A stretch of DNA of 64,000 nt, taken from contig CAYXGW010000017.1 of NCBI GenBank assembly GCA_964464595.1, positions 3,637 through 67,636 on the forward strand, in the 5' to 3' direction. Of the stretch, positions 18,824 through 28,375 are shown one piece after another. Within the stretch, counting starts at the first letter, position 1, and the number at the start of each line of letters is the position of its first letter. Origin of the DNA: JADFJB01 sp964464595 (GTDB taxonomy: Bacteria > Zhuqueibacterota > JdFR-76 > DREG01). The position numbers were made by a program, and so were the translations under genes. The notes beneath the pieces are model-generated. The model was not told the origin of the DNA. It saw only the letters and a list, made by a program, of their open reading frames with translations, and searched no databases.

Positions 18824-19264
18824 ATGAAGGTGTATTCTATTGGCCATAGTAACCGGAGCTTCCCTGGTTTTCTTTCTATTCTTCAGAATTTTCAAATCAA
18901 TCATCTTGTGGATGTCAGACATTACCCGGTTTCAACGCGATTTCCGCATTTCAATCGAGAAGCTATTGAAGACTCATTTTCCAATAGTCCTGATGTACTC
19001 AAATACAGTTTCCTGGGAAAAGAACTTGGAGGAAAAAGAAATATCGACTACTCAAAGCACATGAAATCAGAATTATCTATTTCAGGCATGAAAGAATTGT
19101 TGAAAATTGCAGAACGCGAAAATACTTGTTTTATGTGTGCCGAAAAGAATTATTTACATTGTCATAGAATATTTATTGCCGATAAATTTATTCAGTCAGG
19201 CTGGCAAGTACTTCATCTTATTGAAAAAAACCAGGCAATTTCTCACCAAGCCTCGCTATTTTAA
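18824..19264 (+). CDS. DUF488 family protein
   Basis: This 146-aa cytosolic protein shows the DUF488 signatures: the N-terminal YSIGHSNRSF, VDVRHYPVSTRFPHFN, ELGG and the C-terminal CAEKNYLHCHR with the CxE...CHR motif. The biochemical role of the family is not established to my knowledge. It heads a same-strand run of five genes (DUF488, NYN nuclease, histidine kinase, NtrC regulator, PP2C phosphatase) with gaps of 22 bp, an overlap, 14 bp and 33 bp. It is probably the first gene of that operon. Confidence 0.88.
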   Translation: MKVYSIGHSNRSFPGFLSILQNFQINHLVDVRHYPVSTRFPHFNREAIEDSFSNSPDVLKYSFLGKELGGKRNIDYSKHMKSELSISGMKELLKIAERENTCFMCAEKNYLHCHRIFIADKFIQSGWQVLHLIEKNQAISHQASLF

Positions 19265-19286
19265 TTTTTGTATATGACTTTCTAAA

Positions 19287-19778
19287 ATGAAACCAACCAT
19301 CATTATAGACGGATACAATTTGATTCACAGAGTTAAAGAATTGCGCGAGTTTTTGAGAATTGATATTCAACACGCAAGAACAGAATTAATCAACAAACTA
19401 GCAGGATTAATCTCCAGGAAGAATATAAATATTCGTTTGGTGTTTGATGGCGATCGAGTTGGGCAGCCAAGTCACCAATCGATTAACAGAATTCAAATTA
19501 TTTATTCAATCAAACCTCAAATTGCCGATACTGTTATCAAACAATTTGTGGACAAATCCAAAAATCCTAAGAATTTATTAGTGGTTTCTTCTGACAGTTC
19601 TGTATACCAATACGCTAAAAGTGCAAAAGCCCAGGCAATACGCTCGGAGGAGTTTTACGCCAAATATTTTGATTCAAAAAAAAGTAGCACCTCCCCCAAT
19701 TTGCAACAAGAGATGAGTAAGGACGAATTGCAAAACTGGATTAACATTTTCAATAATACTGATGGAAATGAAAAATAA
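19287..19778 (+). CDS. NYN domain (YacP/Rae1-like) predicted ribonuclease
   Basis: This 163-aa protein starts with IIIDGYNLIHRVKELREF, the DGYN motif of NYN/PIN-like nucleases of the YacP type. It continues with RLVFDGDRVGQP and the acidic VVSSDSSVYQYAKSAKAQAI, which matches the (S/T)SDxxV site. Together these Asp residues form the predicted metal site for RNA cleavage. In Bacillus the YacP/Rae1 relative cuts mRNA on ribosomes, but whether that applies here is inference. The 3' end overlaps the histidine kinase gene by 17 bp. Confidence 0.85.
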   Translation: MKPTIIIDGYNLIHRVKELREFLRIDIQHARTELINKLAGLISRKNINIRLVFDGDRVGQPSHQSINRIQIIYSIKPQIADTVIKQFVDKSKNPKNLLVVSSDSSVYQYAKSAKAQAIRSEEFYAKYFDSKKSSTSPNLQQEMSKDELQNWINIFNNTDGNEK

Positions 19779-21171
19779 GCCTAAACAACAGGATTTGGAA
19801 TCACAAGAATCCTGGTCTCAGAAGCTTCAATCGATCATAAAACGGAGACGACTTGCAGTTTACATGATTATCGGGGGATTTCTCGTTCTGTTGATCATCT
19901 TTAATTTTGGGAATTTCTTTTTACTCAATCAAATTCGAACGCAACTTGAATCCGAGCAAGAGCTTCGGTTGAAATCAGTTGCAATATTAGCAGCAAGTCT
20001 AATTGAAAAAAATTTACAAGATGAAGGGTTACTATCCTTAGAATTCGGACAAGAAAATCAAATCACACTTCTTCTAATTCAAGATCAGTTAATGAGCATC
20101 AAGCAAACCCATCAATTGGAAGGTTTGTTTATTATAGATGAAAAATACTCTACCATCGTTGACAGTTATTTGGATTTCGAATTTGACATATCACATGCCT
20201 ATTTAAAAGAGGATTCATCTACAATAAAACTAGCTTGGTCTGGTATTCCAGTTGCGAGTCCTATTCACATTTTAAATGATCAGCGATTCATGAGCGCTTA
20301 TGCACCGGTGCACAATTTAACCGGGCAAACAATTGGTATTCTGGTAACCGAAGCAAATGCCTATTTTTTCGATTTATTGGAACAGTATAAAAACACTTTC
20401 TTTGCTACTGCAACAATAAGTATCGGAATCTTCATTCTGTTTGTCACATTCATCCTTTATGCACTGAGGTTGTTAATTCGCACTCAAGAATCCCTAACAA
20501 AATCGGAACGACTGGCCATGATGGGACAGATGTCGGCTGTGCTCGCTCACGAAATCCGCAATCCCTTGGGTATTATTCGTGGCACTGCCGATGTGCTTAA
20601 GTCCAGGTACCAAAATGAAAAGCATCCGGACCAGCTCTTTCAGTATATTCCCGATGAAGTAAATCGGCTCAATAAATTGGTAAATGATTTTTTACTTCTA
20701 GGTAAAGAATCTAAATTAAATTTTGAAAAAAATGATTTGAATATGTTGATTGAATCTACAATCGAAAAAATGAAACTCAATAACGAACAAAGTAAGGTCA
20801 AATTTCACTTTGATGCAAAAGCAATTGAACCATTCCCATTTGATCTTGACGCAATGCAGCAGGTTCTGATCAATTTATTTCGAAATTCAATGCAATCAAT
20901 AGCGTCCGAAGGTGACATTGTTATTAAAACAAATTACTCAAATAGTAAACATAGGAATTTTTACCAGGTTCAGATTATTGATTCAGGTTCGGGTATTGAA
21001 AATCCAGATATTATTTTCGAACCCTTCTATACAACAAAAAGCTCCGGAAGCGGTTTAGGGCTGCCGGTATCAAAAAAAATTATTGAGGGTCATGGCGGTA
21101 AAATTGAAGTTGAAAGTCAACCAGGTAATGGTACAACCATTACAATTAATCTACCTGGAGAATATCATTAA
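19762..21171 (+). CDS. Membrane sensor histidine kinase
   Basis: This 469-aa protein has a short basic N-terminus, one transmembrane helix (about 31-55) and a periplasmic sensor of about 155 residues. A second helix (about 213-238) is followed by HisKA with the phospho-acceptor His263 in AVLAHEIRNPLG. The HATPase_c domain has the N-box NLFRNSMQ, the G1 box DSGSGIE and the G2 box SSGSGLGLP. The layout is that of NtrB/ZraS-like kinases paired with sigma-54 regulators, and the partner is the next gene, 14 bp downstream. The start overlaps the nuclease gene. ATG 19762 or the second ATG at 19768 could be used. Confidence 0.93.
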   Translation: MEMKNKPKQQDLESQESWSQKLQSIIKRRRLAVYMIIGGFLVLLIIFNFGNFFLLNQIRTQLESEQELRLKSVAILAASLIEKNLQDEGLLSLEFGQENQITLLLIQDQLMSIKQTHQLEGLFIIDEKYSTIVDSYLDFEFDISHAYLKEDSSTIKLAWSGIPVASPIHILNDQRFMSAYAPVHNLTGQTIGILVTEANAYFFDLLEQYKNTFFATATISIGIFILFVTFILYALRLLIRTQESLTKSERLAMMGQMSAVLAHEIRNPLGIIRGTADVLKSRYQNEKHPDQLFQYIPDEVNRLNKLVNDFLLLGKESKLNFEKNDLNMLIESTIEKMKLNNEQSKVKFHFDAKAIEPFPFDLDAMQQVLINLFRNSMQSIASEGDIVIKTNYSNSKHRNFYQVQIIDSGSGIENPDIIFEPFYTTKSSGSGLGLPVSKKIIEGHGGKIEVESQPGNGTTITINLPGEYH

Positions 21172-21185
21172 TAAGGAAATCATAT

Positions 21186-22547
21186 ATGGAATCCATATCA
21201 ATTCTAGTAATTGATAACGAAGAAAGAATGTGTGAAATATTGAAAGCCTGCCTTGAATCGGAACAGGTTGAAGTTGATGTTGCCTTCGATGGCGAACAAG
21301 GGTTTAAGCAATTCCTAATGAAGCAATACGACCTGGTTATTACAGATCTCAAAATGCCAAAAACTACAGGTCTGGAACTGTTGGATAAAATTAAAGAAAA
21401 TTCCCGGGACACAGATGTAATTCTGATGACTGCATTTGCTACTGCTCAAACCGCTGTAGAAGCTATGAAACGCGGAGCGTACGATTATTTAATCAAGCCT
21501 TTTGATATGGAAGAATTACGTTTAAAGGTGGATAGGTTATTGGATAATAAGCGTTTAGTGACAGAAAACCGGGATCTACGCCAGCAACTAAAAACACGCT
21601 ATAATTTTGATAACATTACTGGTAACTCAGGAAAAATGCAAGATGTTTTTAAACTTGTTGAAAAAGTTTGCAATGGCAACACAACAGTTTTGATTCGAGG
21701 CGAAAGTGGTACCGGCAAAGAGCTGATTGCCCTGGCAATTCACCAAAACAGTTCGCGAGCCGATGAACCATTTATAGCTGTGAATTGTGGTGCAATTCCG
21801 GAAAACCTGTTGGAAAGCGAGCTATTTGGCCATGAAAAGGGTGCATTTACCGGGGCGGACCGGATTAAAAAAGGCAAATTTGAAATTGCCGGGAAAGGAA
21901 TTATTTTTTTGGATGAAATCGGAGACCTATCTCCAAGTCTCCAGGTTAAATTGCTGAGAGTACTTCAAACCAAAAAATTTGAACGGTTGGGAGCAAATGA
22001 GTCAATTTTATTAGAAGCAAGAATTTTAGCGGCTACCCATCGGAATTTAGAAGAGACCTTAAAAGAAGGCACTTTTCGGGAAGATTTATATTACCGCATA
22101 AATGTTTTCCCTATATTTTTACCACCACTTAGAGAGAGGAGTGAAGACTTACCGGAACTCGTGGATCGCTTTATAAAAAACTTTTCCCGAGACAAAGCTA
22201 TAACCATAGAACCAACAGCACTTGAATCTCTTATAAATTATGATTGGCCGGGAAATGTGCGTGAATTAGAAAATGCAATTGAAAGAGCGACAATCTTATG
22301 TGGTGACCAATCCATAGCTAACGAACATTTTCCACTTTACATTCATTCACAAAAACCATTGAAAAGTTTTTCCGAACTTCCTGATAAAGGAATTAACCTT
22401 GAGGAACATGAACGGGAGTTAATCTATCAAGCTATAACCAAGTCACAAGGGAATAAAAGTAAAGCTGCAAATTTGCTTGGAATTACAAGAAGAAAACTGT
22501 ATTCAATGATGGATCGATTGGGAGTCAAAGAACTCATTAACCAATAA
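21186..22547 (+). CDS. NtrC-family sigma-54-dependent response regulator
   Basis: This 453-aa protein has a receiver (1-120) with Asp54 in VITDLKMP and Lys in YLIKPF. The AAA+ sigma-54 interaction domain has Walker A GESGTGKE, the GAFTGA loop that contacts sigma-54, and Walker B IIFLDEIGDL. A Fis-type HTH lies at the end (SKAANLLGITRRKLYSMMDRL). All residues needed for phospho-activation and sigma-54 remodelling are present. It pairs with the kinase encoded just upstream. The downstream PP2C phosphatase gene is 33 bp away, so its protein may belong to the same response. Target promoters were not identified. Confidence 0.95.
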   Translation: MESISILVIDNEERMCEILKACLESEQVEVDVAFDGEQGFKQFLMKQYDLVITDLKMPKTTGLELLDKIKENSRDTDVILMTAFATAQTAVEAMKRGAYDYLIKPFDMEELRLKVDRLLDNKRLVTENRDLRQQLKTRYNFDNITGNSGKMQDVFKLVEKVCNGNTTVLIRGESGTGKELIALAIHQNSSRADEPFIAVNCGAIPENLLESELFGHEKGAFTGADRIKKGKFEIAGKGIIFLDEIGDLSPSLQVKLLRVLQTKKFERLGANESILLEARILAATHRNLEETLKEGTFREDLYYRINVFPIFLPPLRERSEDLPELVDRFIKNFSRDKAITIEPTALESLINYDWPGNVRELENAIERATILCGDQSIANEHFPLYIHSQKPLKSFSELPDKGINLEEHERELIYQAITKSQGNKSKAANLLGITRRKLYSMMDRLGVKELINQ

Positions 22548-22580
22548 TGAGATCAACAGAAATTTCTAACCATATAGAGA

Positions 22581-25028
22581 ATGAATATGCGTAACAAGTT
22601 AAAAATTCTATACTCAGCGATCACAATACTATTAGTAATTCCCACAACCTCAAATTTTTTACACCGGATCCATTTTGATCCTCAGGTTATAGTCGAATTC
22701 TCATTGCAGGATAATAACGAAACCAGTGAAACTGTAGTTACATTTATAAAGGAAGGAGGATCTGCTGACCTGGCGGGAATTAAAGTAAACGATATTCTGC
22801 TGGGTTTTGATAGCATTAAATTTTTGACTTGGAGGAATAAACACCAACCAGGCGACAAGCTAGCATTCAAAATTCGTAGAGGTAGTGAAGAACTTGATGT
22901 TGTAGTGACATTGGCACAACGAAATAGATTAATGCCTGTACTTACTTATCTGGTCGGCATGTTGTTTCTTGTGGTTGGTTTTGTTGTGGTTATCAAAAAA
23001 CCGGAAATGCGCACACCACGACTTTTCTATTTTTTCTCAGCGACATTTTTCAACATGCTCGTATTCAGTTTCATATCTGTCAATCAACCGTTTTATGATG
23101 TAGTTACTACCATCCGTTTAGCGGGTCTCATTCTTTTGGGGCCTTCCATGGTTCACTTTTTTATGAATTTCCCAAAACGAATCTCTTTTTTACATAAGTA
23201 TCCCAAAGCTGTTTTTCTCGTTTATCTACCCGCGATTTTGGTATGGACTTATGTCCTATACTTCAACAAACACTTCATTTTCGGAAATATAATTATTGGA
23301 ATTTATTTCTTCGCTGCATTCTTTTTACTTGGCGAAAACTCAGCGAAAATTACCAATCCCCACGAACGAAAATCGATTCGAGTGATACAGTTTGGCATGT
23401 ATTTAGGATTCTTACCATTAGGCGTTTTCGCCTATTTCCCAGATTTCGTGGTGAATAAATTAGGTGAAACTGCGGTTGCTTTTGTTTTTGGATTGATGGG
23501 ATTTGTGCCTATATCGTTTGGATACTCAATCATGCGATATGGTCTGATGGATGTGGAAATCATCGTTAAAAAAAGCCTGGTTTACAGTATGCTCACCAGT
23601 TTTTTTGTACTTCTCTATTTTCTTATTGTGATGGGATTGGGCGGATATTTGGCAAATAATCTTGGTTTTGCCGGCCAAACTTCAAATATCATTTTTCTGG
23701 TAATTGTTGCAATTGCTTTTCAACCGGTTAGAAACGGTATCCAAAACCTGGTTGATCGGCAGTTTTATAGAAACAAATACCAATATCAAAAAACCTTGCT
23801 TCAACTGAGCCAGGATCTGCCGGGTATTACTGATATGCAGGGCATTTTAAAACACATAGCGGATACGATATCCTATGCCATGAAGGTTACTAATGTTATG
23901 GCCCATCTGTATGATCAAAAATCCAATCAATATGTGCTTCGATTCAAAACAAAAGGAACAAAAAGATCTAGAATTAATTGGAAAGATGGAAGTAACAGCC
24001 TTATTGAGCTTATAAAAAAAGAGAAATCTTGCTGTCTGTTTTACAAAATAGAAGAAGATGCAAGTTACAATAACCTCTTACTATCCGAGAAAGTAAAAAT
24101 TGAGAAAGCTGGAATCGTATTGTCTATCCCAATGTTTTATCAGGATGCATTGATAGGTTTAATCGGGCTTGGACCAAAAGCTTCCGGTCAGGTTTATAGT
24201 ATGGAAGATTTGGATCTGCTGCAAACAGTGGCAGGAAATGCCGCAATCGCTCTTGTGAATTCACGACTGCACCAGGAAGATTTACGAAAACAAGCATTTG
24301 AGAATGAACTGGTGATGGCTCGTAATATCCAGGAAGGATTGCTTCCAAAAGAAGATCCGAATATTCCGGGAATTGAAATTACCGGAATTTCTTTACCTTC
24401 AAGTATAGTTGGCGGAGATTATTATGACTATATTACTTTACCAAAAAATCGCTTACTTTTTCTCGTTGGAGATGTTTCCGGAAAAGGTATGCCGGCAGCT
24501 ATTTATATGTCAAAAGTGCAAGGGATGATACAGATGGGCGCCGGAATTCATAGCAGCCCAAAAAAAATTCTGATGGATGTTAATCGCAGGATTTACAGCT
24601 CCCTGGACTCTAAATCCTTCATCACAATGGCTCTGGCTAAGGTTGATACCAAACTCAATAAAATCACCTTTTGCCGGGCAGGACATTTACCCGCACTCAT
24701 AAAAAGGAAAAACTCAACCGAATGGCTGACTGGCAATGGCATCGGTTTAGGCCTTGAAGAAGGAAGCATTTTTGATGAATCCATTGAAGAGCACCAAACT
24801 AAACTAAATAAAGGCGATTATTTTATACTTTTTAGCGATGGATTGACTGAAGCAATGAATCAAAACCACGAACTTTACGGAGAAGAGAGATTGCAAGATA
24901 TCGTTGAAAACGGAATATTTAGCTCAGCCGGTGAATTAAAAGATTTGCTTCTTGATGATCTGAAAGATTTTCAAGCTAAATCTAAACAGACAGATGACAT
25001 CACGATTGTCATTGTTCGATTTCTTTGA
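22581..25028 (+). CDS. Membrane-bound PDZ-GAF-PP2C (RsbU-type) serine phosphatase
   Basis: This 815-aa protein has an N-terminal signal or anchor helix, then a PDZ-like domain (about 40-110, IKEGGSADLAGIKVNDILLG). About eight transmembrane helices follow (about 118-365), then a GAF domain (about 400-565) and a C-terminal PP2C/SpoIIE phosphatase domain. Phosphatase motifs include VGGDYYDY, GDVSGKGMPAAIYMS, FCRAGHLPALI and LFSDGLTEAMN, which include the metal-binding Asp residues. Such proteins usually dephosphorylate anti-anti-sigma factors (STAS domain), but none is encoded nearby. It ends the operon that starts at 18824. A 445-bp gene-poor stretch follows. Confidence 0.9.
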   Translation: MNMRNKLKILYSAITILLVIPTTSNFLHRIHFDPQVIVEFSLQDNNETSETVVTFIKEGGSADLAGIKVNDILLGFDSIKFLTWRNKHQPGDKLAFKIRRGSEELDVVVTLAQRNRLMPVLTYLVGMLFLVVGFVVVIKKPEMRTPRLFYFFSATFFNMLVFSFISVNQPFYDVVTTIRLAGLILLGPSMVHFFMNFPKRISFLHKYPKAVFLVYLPAILVWTYVLYFNKHFIFGNIIIGIYFFAAFFLLGENSAKITNPHERKSIRVIQFGMYLGFLPLGVFAYFPDFVVNKLGETAVAFVFGLMGFVPISFGYSIMRYGLMDVEIIVKKSLVYSMLTSFFVLLYFLIVMGLGGYLANNLGFAGQTSNIIFLVIVAIAFQPVRNGIQNLVDRQFYRNKYQYQKTLLQLSQDLPGITDMQGILKHIADTISYAMKVTNVMAHLYDQKSNQYVLRFKTKGTKRSRINWKDGSNSLIELIKKEKSCCLFYKIEEDASYNNLLLSEKVKIEKAGIVLSIPMFYQDALIGLIGLGPKASGQVYSMEDLDLLQTVAGNAAIALVNSRLHQEDLRKQAFENELVMARNIQEGLLPKEDPNIPGIEITGISLPSSIVGGDYYDYITLPKNRLLFLVGDVSGKGMPAAIYMSKVQGMIQMGAGIHSSPKKILMDVNRRIYSSLDSKSFITMALAKVDTKLNKITFCRAGHLPALIKRKNSTEWLTGNGIGLGLEEGSIFDESIEEHQTKLNKGDYFILFSDGLTEAMNQNHELYGEERLQDIVENGIFSSAGELKDLLLDDLKDFQAKSKQTDDITIVIVRFL

Positions 25029-25474
25029 AATACTAATTATGGAAATTAAAACAATTGGCTAATTTTCAGAAAGGCTACAAAAACAAAATCAAAATTCTTT
25101 TATTCCAGTTTAGGAACGAGAATGACCCCATCATATACGAAGAAAGAAGTGCTTTTGCCAACAAAGCGGGCATTCTGGAGGAACAAGTTCAAATTTTCGA
25201 TCTTTTGCAAGGCACCTGAAACTGAAAAGCTAATTCCTAAATTTTTGGATCTGGATTTTGGGTGAATATAAAAATACCAAAAAGCAAATGACTAATCTCA
25301 AATTAGTTGCCATGAAATTTTCAAAAATTCAAACCTTCATACAAGCTGACAAAAGATTAGAAACCATTTATAATTGGACTATTTTGTTTTTTTGAAATTT
25401 GGATTTGAAATAGAAATTTACTGAATTATATATGTTATATTCATAAGTTTAAATCAAAATGTCAGATAAATCTT
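25029..25474. other. Gene-poor spacer with a possible minus-strand gene remnant
   Basis: No gene with a normal start is seen. On the minus strand the frame from about 25293 down to a TAA at about 25105 is open for about 62 codons without an ATG. It reads like protein (for example NLFLQNARFVGKSTSFF and YDGVILVPKLE at the end). It could be the C-terminal stub of a lost gene or chance. The remainder is AT-rich and shows no terminator or promoter that I would defend. Confidence 0.25.
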
Positions 25475-26014
25475 ATGAGAATTATACCTCCTTATACTTT
25501 TGAGACCGAGCGTCTTCAGATGCGTTTACCGATCAGTGAAGATGCTGATTCCATATTCGAGCAATATGCACAGGATGAAGAAGTCACAAGATATCTCATT
25601 TGGCCGCCGCATAAAAGTATCGAAGACACCAAAGAATTTTTGAGGAGATGTCAAACAAGCTGGAGCTCCGATTCTGATTTTCCGTGGGCTATTATTAGAA
25701 AAGAAGACAATGTATTGATTGGTATGGTTGCGATTAGAATCAACGAGCACGGTGTAAACCTTGGATATTTATTGGGAAAACAGTTCTGGCACCAAGGCTA
25801 TATGCTTGAAACCCTGAAGCCAATTATTGATTGGGCATTCAGCCAGGATAAAATTTACCGAGTATGGGCCTTTTGTGATGTGGAAAATTCATCCTCTGCC
25901 AATTTACTTGAAAAAGCAGGGCTGCATAGAGAGGGGATCCTTCGCCGCTGGATTGTTCTGCCTAACCGAAGTAATATTCCAAGGGATTGTTATAGCTATT
26001 CTAAAACCAGGTGA
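25475..26014 (+). CDS. GNAT family acetyltransferase (RimJ/RimL type)
   Basis: This 179-aa protein has the N-terminal pattern FETERLQMRLPISEDADSIF of RimJ/RimL-like N-acetyltransferases. The core strands are WAIIRKEDNVLIGMVAI and VNLGYLLGKQFWHQGYMLE, where the acetyl-CoA-binding Q/R-x-x-G/A segment is altered to WHQGYMLE. The closing pattern is VENSSSANLLEKAGLHREGILR. The substrate may be a protein N-terminus or a small molecule and cannot be inferred. It is a single gene, not tightly linked to its neighbours. Confidence 0.88.
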   Translation: MRIIPPYTFETERLQMRLPISEDADSIFEQYAQDEEVTRYLIWPPHKSIEDTKEFLRRCQTSWSSDSDFPWAIIRKEDNVLIGMVAIRINEHGVNLGYLLGKQFWHQGYMLETLKPIIDWAFSQDKIYRVWAFCDVENSSSANLLEKAGLHREGILRRWIVLPNRSNIPRDCYSYSKTR

Positions 26015-26127
26015 CCAAATACAACTTTAGAATTAATTTTAGTTTGAATTTTCTTAATCAAATCCAGGTTAAACACATATCAAATTCATAATCATGTTTA
26101 ATTAGCGCTACCCCAAAAAGTTTTTAA

Positions 26128-28374
26128 ATGATGAAAAAAACGAATGCATTACTCTTGATTTTAACTCTAATTTCGCTTTTCTGCGGTTTCCCATCAACTG
26201 CACAAGAGTCTGCATCAATTGATGGATTTATAAAGGACCTCAGTTCCGGAGAAACACTAATCCATGCAAATATTTATGTGGCAGAGACATTGCAAGGCGC
26301 TACTTCAAATAGAAGCGGTTATTACAGAATTACTGGTATTCGTCCTGGTCGCTATATGTTAATAGCATCCTACATCGGGTATGTTAAATATCAACAAACA
26401 ATAACAATCTCTTCGGGACAACATCTTCGCAGTGATATTGAACTACGGCCATCGATTATCGAAACGGAAGGTGTGATTATAGAAGCTGAAATGGCCATTG
26501 ATGAAGCGAAACCGGTTGGTGTAGTGGATATGCAGCTCAAAATGGTTAAACAATTACCTGCAATCTTGGAAGCCGACTTATTTCGATCGATCCAACTGCT
26601 GCCGGGAATTAAAGCTGCCTCTGATTTTTCGAGTGGACTCTATATTCGCGGCGGCAGCCCGGGACAAAACCTTATTCTTATAGATCGAACCACCGTCTAC
26701 AACCCCTCTCATTTTTTTGGTTTCTTTTCGACATTCAATCCCGATGCTATTAAAGATGTTCGTATTTACAAGGGCGGCTATCCAGCCGAATATGGGGGCC
26801 GCCTGGGTTCAGTAATTGATATTTACAATAGGGATGGTAACCGCAAAGAATTCCAGGGACGGGTAAGTATTGGGACCATTGCCAGTCGTTTGATGCTTGA
26901 AGGCCCCATAAAAAAAGGTTCCTGGATGCTCGCAGCTCGACGATCCACACTCGAACCTATGCTGGCAATTTTACGGAACAATGTTGATGACGTCCCGGAT
27001 GCTTTTTACTTTTATGATCTTAACGGAAAAATCAATTATGATCCTGGTCCCAATGACAAGTTGAATATGTCGCTTTATTCGGGATTGGATAATGTTAAGT
27101 TTCCTTTCGCAGATGATGCCAACTTTGACTTAAGATATGGAAACTTAACTTTAAGCACAAATTGGACACATATTTTCTCTCAGAAAATCTTTTCCGTTTT
27201 TACACTCACCGGATCACGTTATTTTAACTATCCTGGCATAGTCATCAATGCTACAAAAATCGAACGAGACAATAAGGTGGCTGATATTTCCGCAAAAGGC
27301 GATTTCGAATTTATTGGTTCAAATCACCAAGTGAGAGCCGGCTTTTGGGCAGGAGTTTTAAACCTCACATTTAAAAACCGGTTTGATGAAGAGGAAACTT
27401 TATCTGAAAAAATCAATGCAAAATACGGATCGGTTTATTTTGAAGAAACCTGGAAACCTAAAAAATGGAATATTAAAGGAGGTATCCGAGGCAATTTCTT
27501 CTCCGCCGGCGATTACATTCGTTTCGAACCCCGCCTGTCAGTTGAACATGTTTTCAGTCAAAGATTTCTATTACAAGTTGCATTGGGTCGATATTACCAA
27601 TTTTTAACCCTAATAACCAATGAAGCTTTTAGCGGTTTCGATACCTGGCTGACAACTGATGATGGTGTGCCTCCTGCTTGGGGTGACCAGTTTATTTTGG
27701 GTTTAAAAACAAGACCAAAACAAGGGCTTCATTTTGATCTTGAGATTTATTATCGTACTATGCGTGATCTGTTTGAATTTGATCCACGAGTTCCCGATCC
27801 TGCCGGGTTAGACTACAAAGATCTGTTTCGGTTTGGAAATGGATATGCATTTGGCGCTGAATTTTTTCTGGAAAAAAAAGAAGGAAGATTGTTTGGTTTT
27901 ATTGGTTATACATGGGCAACCAGTCGTCGCCGATTTCCAGGGTATAATAATGATGAATATTATCCACCCAAATACGATCGAGTTCATGATATCAATATTG
28001 TGATGAATTATAAACTGAGTGAAAAATGGCGATTAACTTCTGTATTTAATTTCGCAACAGGCCAGACATTCACACCTGTTTTAGGGTCGTATTACTTAAA
28101 ATTTCCTACAAACTCTTCGGATCGGGCGCCTTTTATTGTTGGTAACTTAAATTCATCACGGCTGCCCTCATACCATCGATTTGACTTGGGATTAGTTCGA
28201 TTTGGGAAGTTCCTGGGATTTGCAGATTACCAACTTCAAATTCAAGTTATCAATCTATATTCAAGGCGTAATCTGTGGTTTTACTCATATGACCTCGATG
28301 AAAACCCAATTAAACGGGAAGACGTCCGCATGTTACCCATTATCCCTAGTTTATCCTTTTCATTGGATTTTTAA
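26128..28374 (+). CDS. TonB-dependent receptor with N-terminal carboxypeptidase-regulatory domain
   Basis: This 748-aa outer-membrane receptor has a signal peptide (about 1-25). A CarboxypepD_reg-like domain (about 28-115, IDGFIKDLSSGETLIHANIY) precedes the plug (about 120-235) with LYIRGGSPGQNLILID and YKGGYPAEYGGRLGSVID. A C-terminal beta-barrel ends in SFSLDF, a terminal-Phe barrel signal. This is the FCB-type receptor layout. The DUF4249 lipoprotein encoded 1 bp downstream is its usual surface or periplasmic partner. The transported ligand is unknown. No SusD-like gene is present, so polysaccharide import is less likely. Confidence 0.92.
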   Translation: MMKKTNALLLILTLISLFCGFPSTAQESASIDGFIKDLSSGETLIHANIYVAETLQGATSNRSGYYRITGIRPGRYMLIASYIGYVKYQQTITISSGQHLRSDIELRPSIIETEGVIIEAEMAIDEAKPVGVVDMQLKMVKQLPAILEADLFRSIQLLPGIKAASDFSSGLYIRGGSPGQNLILIDRTTVYNPSHFFGFFSTFNPDAIKDVRIYKGGYPAEYGGRLGSVIDIYNRDGNRKEFQGRVSIGTIASRLMLEGPIKKGSWMLAARRSTLEPMLAILRNNVDDVPDAFYFYDLNGKINYDPGPNDKLNMSLYSGLDNVKFPFADDANFDLRYGNLTLSTNWTHIFSQKIFSVFTLTGSRYFNYPGIVINATKIERDNKVADISAKGDFEFIGSNHQVRAGFWAGVLNLTFKNRFDEEETLSEKINAKYGSVYFEETWKPKKWNIKGGIRGNFFSAGDYIRFEPRLSVEHVFSQRFLLQVALGRYYQFLTLITNEAFSGFDTWLTTDDGVPPAWGDQFILGLKTRPKQGLHFDLEIYYRTMRDLFEFDPRVPDPAGLDYKDLFRFGNGYAFGAEFFLEKKEGRLFGFIGYTWATSRRRFPGYNNDEYYPPKYDRVHDINIVMNYKLSEKWRLTSVFNFATGQTFTPVLGSYYLKFPTNSSDRAPFIVGNLNSSRLPSYHRFDLGLVRFGKFLGFADYQLQIQVINLYSRRNLWFYSYDLDENPIKREDVRMLPIIPSLSFSLDF

Positions 28375-28375
28375 T

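Noticed and set aside
28202..28375. Longer DUF4249 protein starting inside the receptor gene
   Set aside because: The frame is open there but overlaps the receptor barrel by 173 bp and does not read like a lipoprotein signal. The lipobox fits only a start at 28376.
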